6,321 bases of DNA, taken from JBFHNV01 sp965365655 (GTDB taxonomy: Bacteria > Pseudomonadota > Gammaproteobacteria > HK1). A program made the position numbers and the translations under genes. The notes beneath the pieces were generated by a model that was given only the letters and a program-made list of their open reading frames with translations, did no database searches and had not been told where the DNA came from. Positions 5,443-6,321 of the stretch are shown here, piece by piece. Location: assembly GCA_965365655.1 (NCBI GenBank), contig CBDUCN010000298.1, positions 1-6,321 on the forward strand. Direction: 5' to 3'. Numbering within the stretch: the stretch's first letter is position 1; each line of letters opens with the position of its first letter.

Positions 5443-6321
5443 CTAGCCGAGAATCCCCACCGTAACCCCAGCCGCGACCAGCGCGTAGACGAGCACCGGG
5501 ATCCAGCGTGCGAGCAGGTCGTAGCGGTCGTCCAGCGCGTCGTGGGCGCTCTCGGCGACGCGCTGCAGGCAGTCCTCGAGGCGTCCCGCGCCTTCGCCGG
5601 CGGAGACGATCGCGTATCCCGGCGCGTCCAGCAGCCCCGCCGCCTGCAGCGCGCCGGCCACGCCGGCGCCGCCGCCCAGCTCGCCGGCCGCGCGCACCAG
5701 CGCCCGGCGGCGCACGGGATTGCGTTCCGCGCGGCGCAGCCCGTCCAGCGCCTCGCGGGCCGGCAGGCCGCACGCCAGTGCCAGCGCGAGGCGCTCGCAC
5801 GCGTCGGCGCGCTGGTGCAGGCGCGACATCGTCGCGGTCACCGGCAGCGCGCGCGCGAGATGTGTCAGCCAGCCCGGCGTCCCGCCGGCGCGCCACCGGC
5901 GAAGCATCCCGGAGGCGAGCATCGCCGAGGCCGCGACGAGCGCGAGCAGCGCGGCGGTGCGTGCCACGTAGCCGGCAGCGGACAGCGCTCCGCTCGCGAG
6001 CGCGGGCAGCGGCAGCACGAGGACGGCGATCACCAGCACCGCGCCGGGCAGCAGCATGCGCCCGCGCATCTGTCGCCAGCGCACCCAGGCGCGCGCATAG
6101 CGATCGGCGAGCCTCAGGCACACCCGATCGAGGTTGCCGGTGTCCTCCGCCGCCGCCAGCAGCACGCGGTCGGCGCCGGCGATCAGGCCGTTGCGGTCGA
6201 GGGTGGCCGTGAGCGCGCCGCCCTTGCGCACCGCGTTCGCGGCGCGCGCGAGCATCGGGTCCAGCGCGCCGTCCCGGATGCCGGCCAGCGCGTCGAGCGC
6301 GCGCGCCGCGTCCAGGCCCGC
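5443..6321 (-). CDS. Type II secretion/type IV pilus platform protein, GspF/PilC family (5' end outside window)
   Basis: The frame is open from the window edge to a TAG at 5445-5443, giving 292 residues with the N-terminus missing; the ATG at 6255 is internal because homology-like sequence (AGLDAARALDALAG) continues upstream in frame. These proteins are the inner-membrane platform that links the assembly ATPase to the pseudopilus or pilus. Two copies of the family repeat are visible: residues about 1-77, ending in AAEDTGNLDRVCLRLA, and about 168-265, ending in VSAGEGAGRLEDCLQRVA. Hydrophobic segments lie at about 90-112, 122-138 and 273-292. The chain stops within or right after the last membrane segment (VTVGILG), slightly short of typical GspF. 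No ATPase, secretin or pilin gene is in the window, so which machine it serves cannot be said; partners may lie beyond 6321. Confidence 0.87.
   Translation of the reverse strand, partial: AGLDAARALDALAGIRDGALDPMLARAANAVRKGGALTATLDRNGLIAGADRVLLAAAEDTGNLDRVCLRLADRYARAWVRWRQMRGRMLLPGAVLVIAVLVLPLPALASGALSAAGYVARTAALLALVAASAMLASGMLRRWRAGGTPGWLTHLARALPVTATMSRLHQRADACERLALALACGLPAREALDGLRRAERNPVRRRALVRAAGELGGGAGVAGALQAAGLLDAPGYAIVSAGEGAGRLEDCLQRVAESAHDALDDRYDLLARWIPVLVYALVAAGVTVGILG

Noticed and set aside
4718..6121. 467-codon minus-strand frame spanning ridA and the GspF-family gene
   Set aside because: It crosses two real genes and both intergenic gaps in a different frame and has Arg/Ala-rich low-complexity translation.
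1..6321. Mobile element, CRISPR array, tRNA or rRNA genes
   Set aside because: No transposase or integrase frame, no regularly spaced repeats and no tRNA- or rRNA-like stretch was seen; the genes are uniform in composition.

Overview
This 6.3 kb window is very GC-rich and has a strong third-position G/C bias. That bias explains the long open frames on the plus strand opposite the genes. All five supported genes lie on the minus strand, so the biological reading order runs from position 6321 down to 1. Gene content and composition suggest a high-GC proteobacterium, perhaps a halotolerant gammaproteobacterium. The genus cannot be told from the sequence alone.

Reading in the direction of transcription, the window opens with the 3' part of a type II secretion/type IV pilus inner-membrane platform gene of the GspF/PilC family (6321-5443, its N-terminus outside the window). 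A 156-bp gap containing a GC-rich hairpin follows. Next comes a complete RidA/YjgF-family gene (5286-4900) that lacks the arginine used for catalysis by the enamine/imine deaminase members. A 198-bp gap after it holds a terminator-like hairpin and then a conspicuous AT-rich island with two nested inverted repeats and two promoter-like sequences.

That island drives what is clearly the NAGGN (N-acetylglutaminylglutamine amide) compatible-solute operon. It encodes an asparagine synthetase-like amidotransferase (asnO, 4701-2917), a GNAT plus ATP-grasp fusion N-acetylglutaminylglutamine synthetase (ngg, about 2870-1089) and an M42-family metallopeptidase (999-1, cut by the window edge just before its C-terminus). 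From family knowledge, Ngg acetylates glutamine and ligates a second glutamine, and AsnO then amidates the dipeptide to give the neutral osmolyte. The M42 hydrolase travels with these two genes, but its job in the pathway is not settled.

The system is known rather than new. The least explained items are the palindromic control region in front of asnO, the role of the M42 protein, and the atypical RidA paralogue next door.
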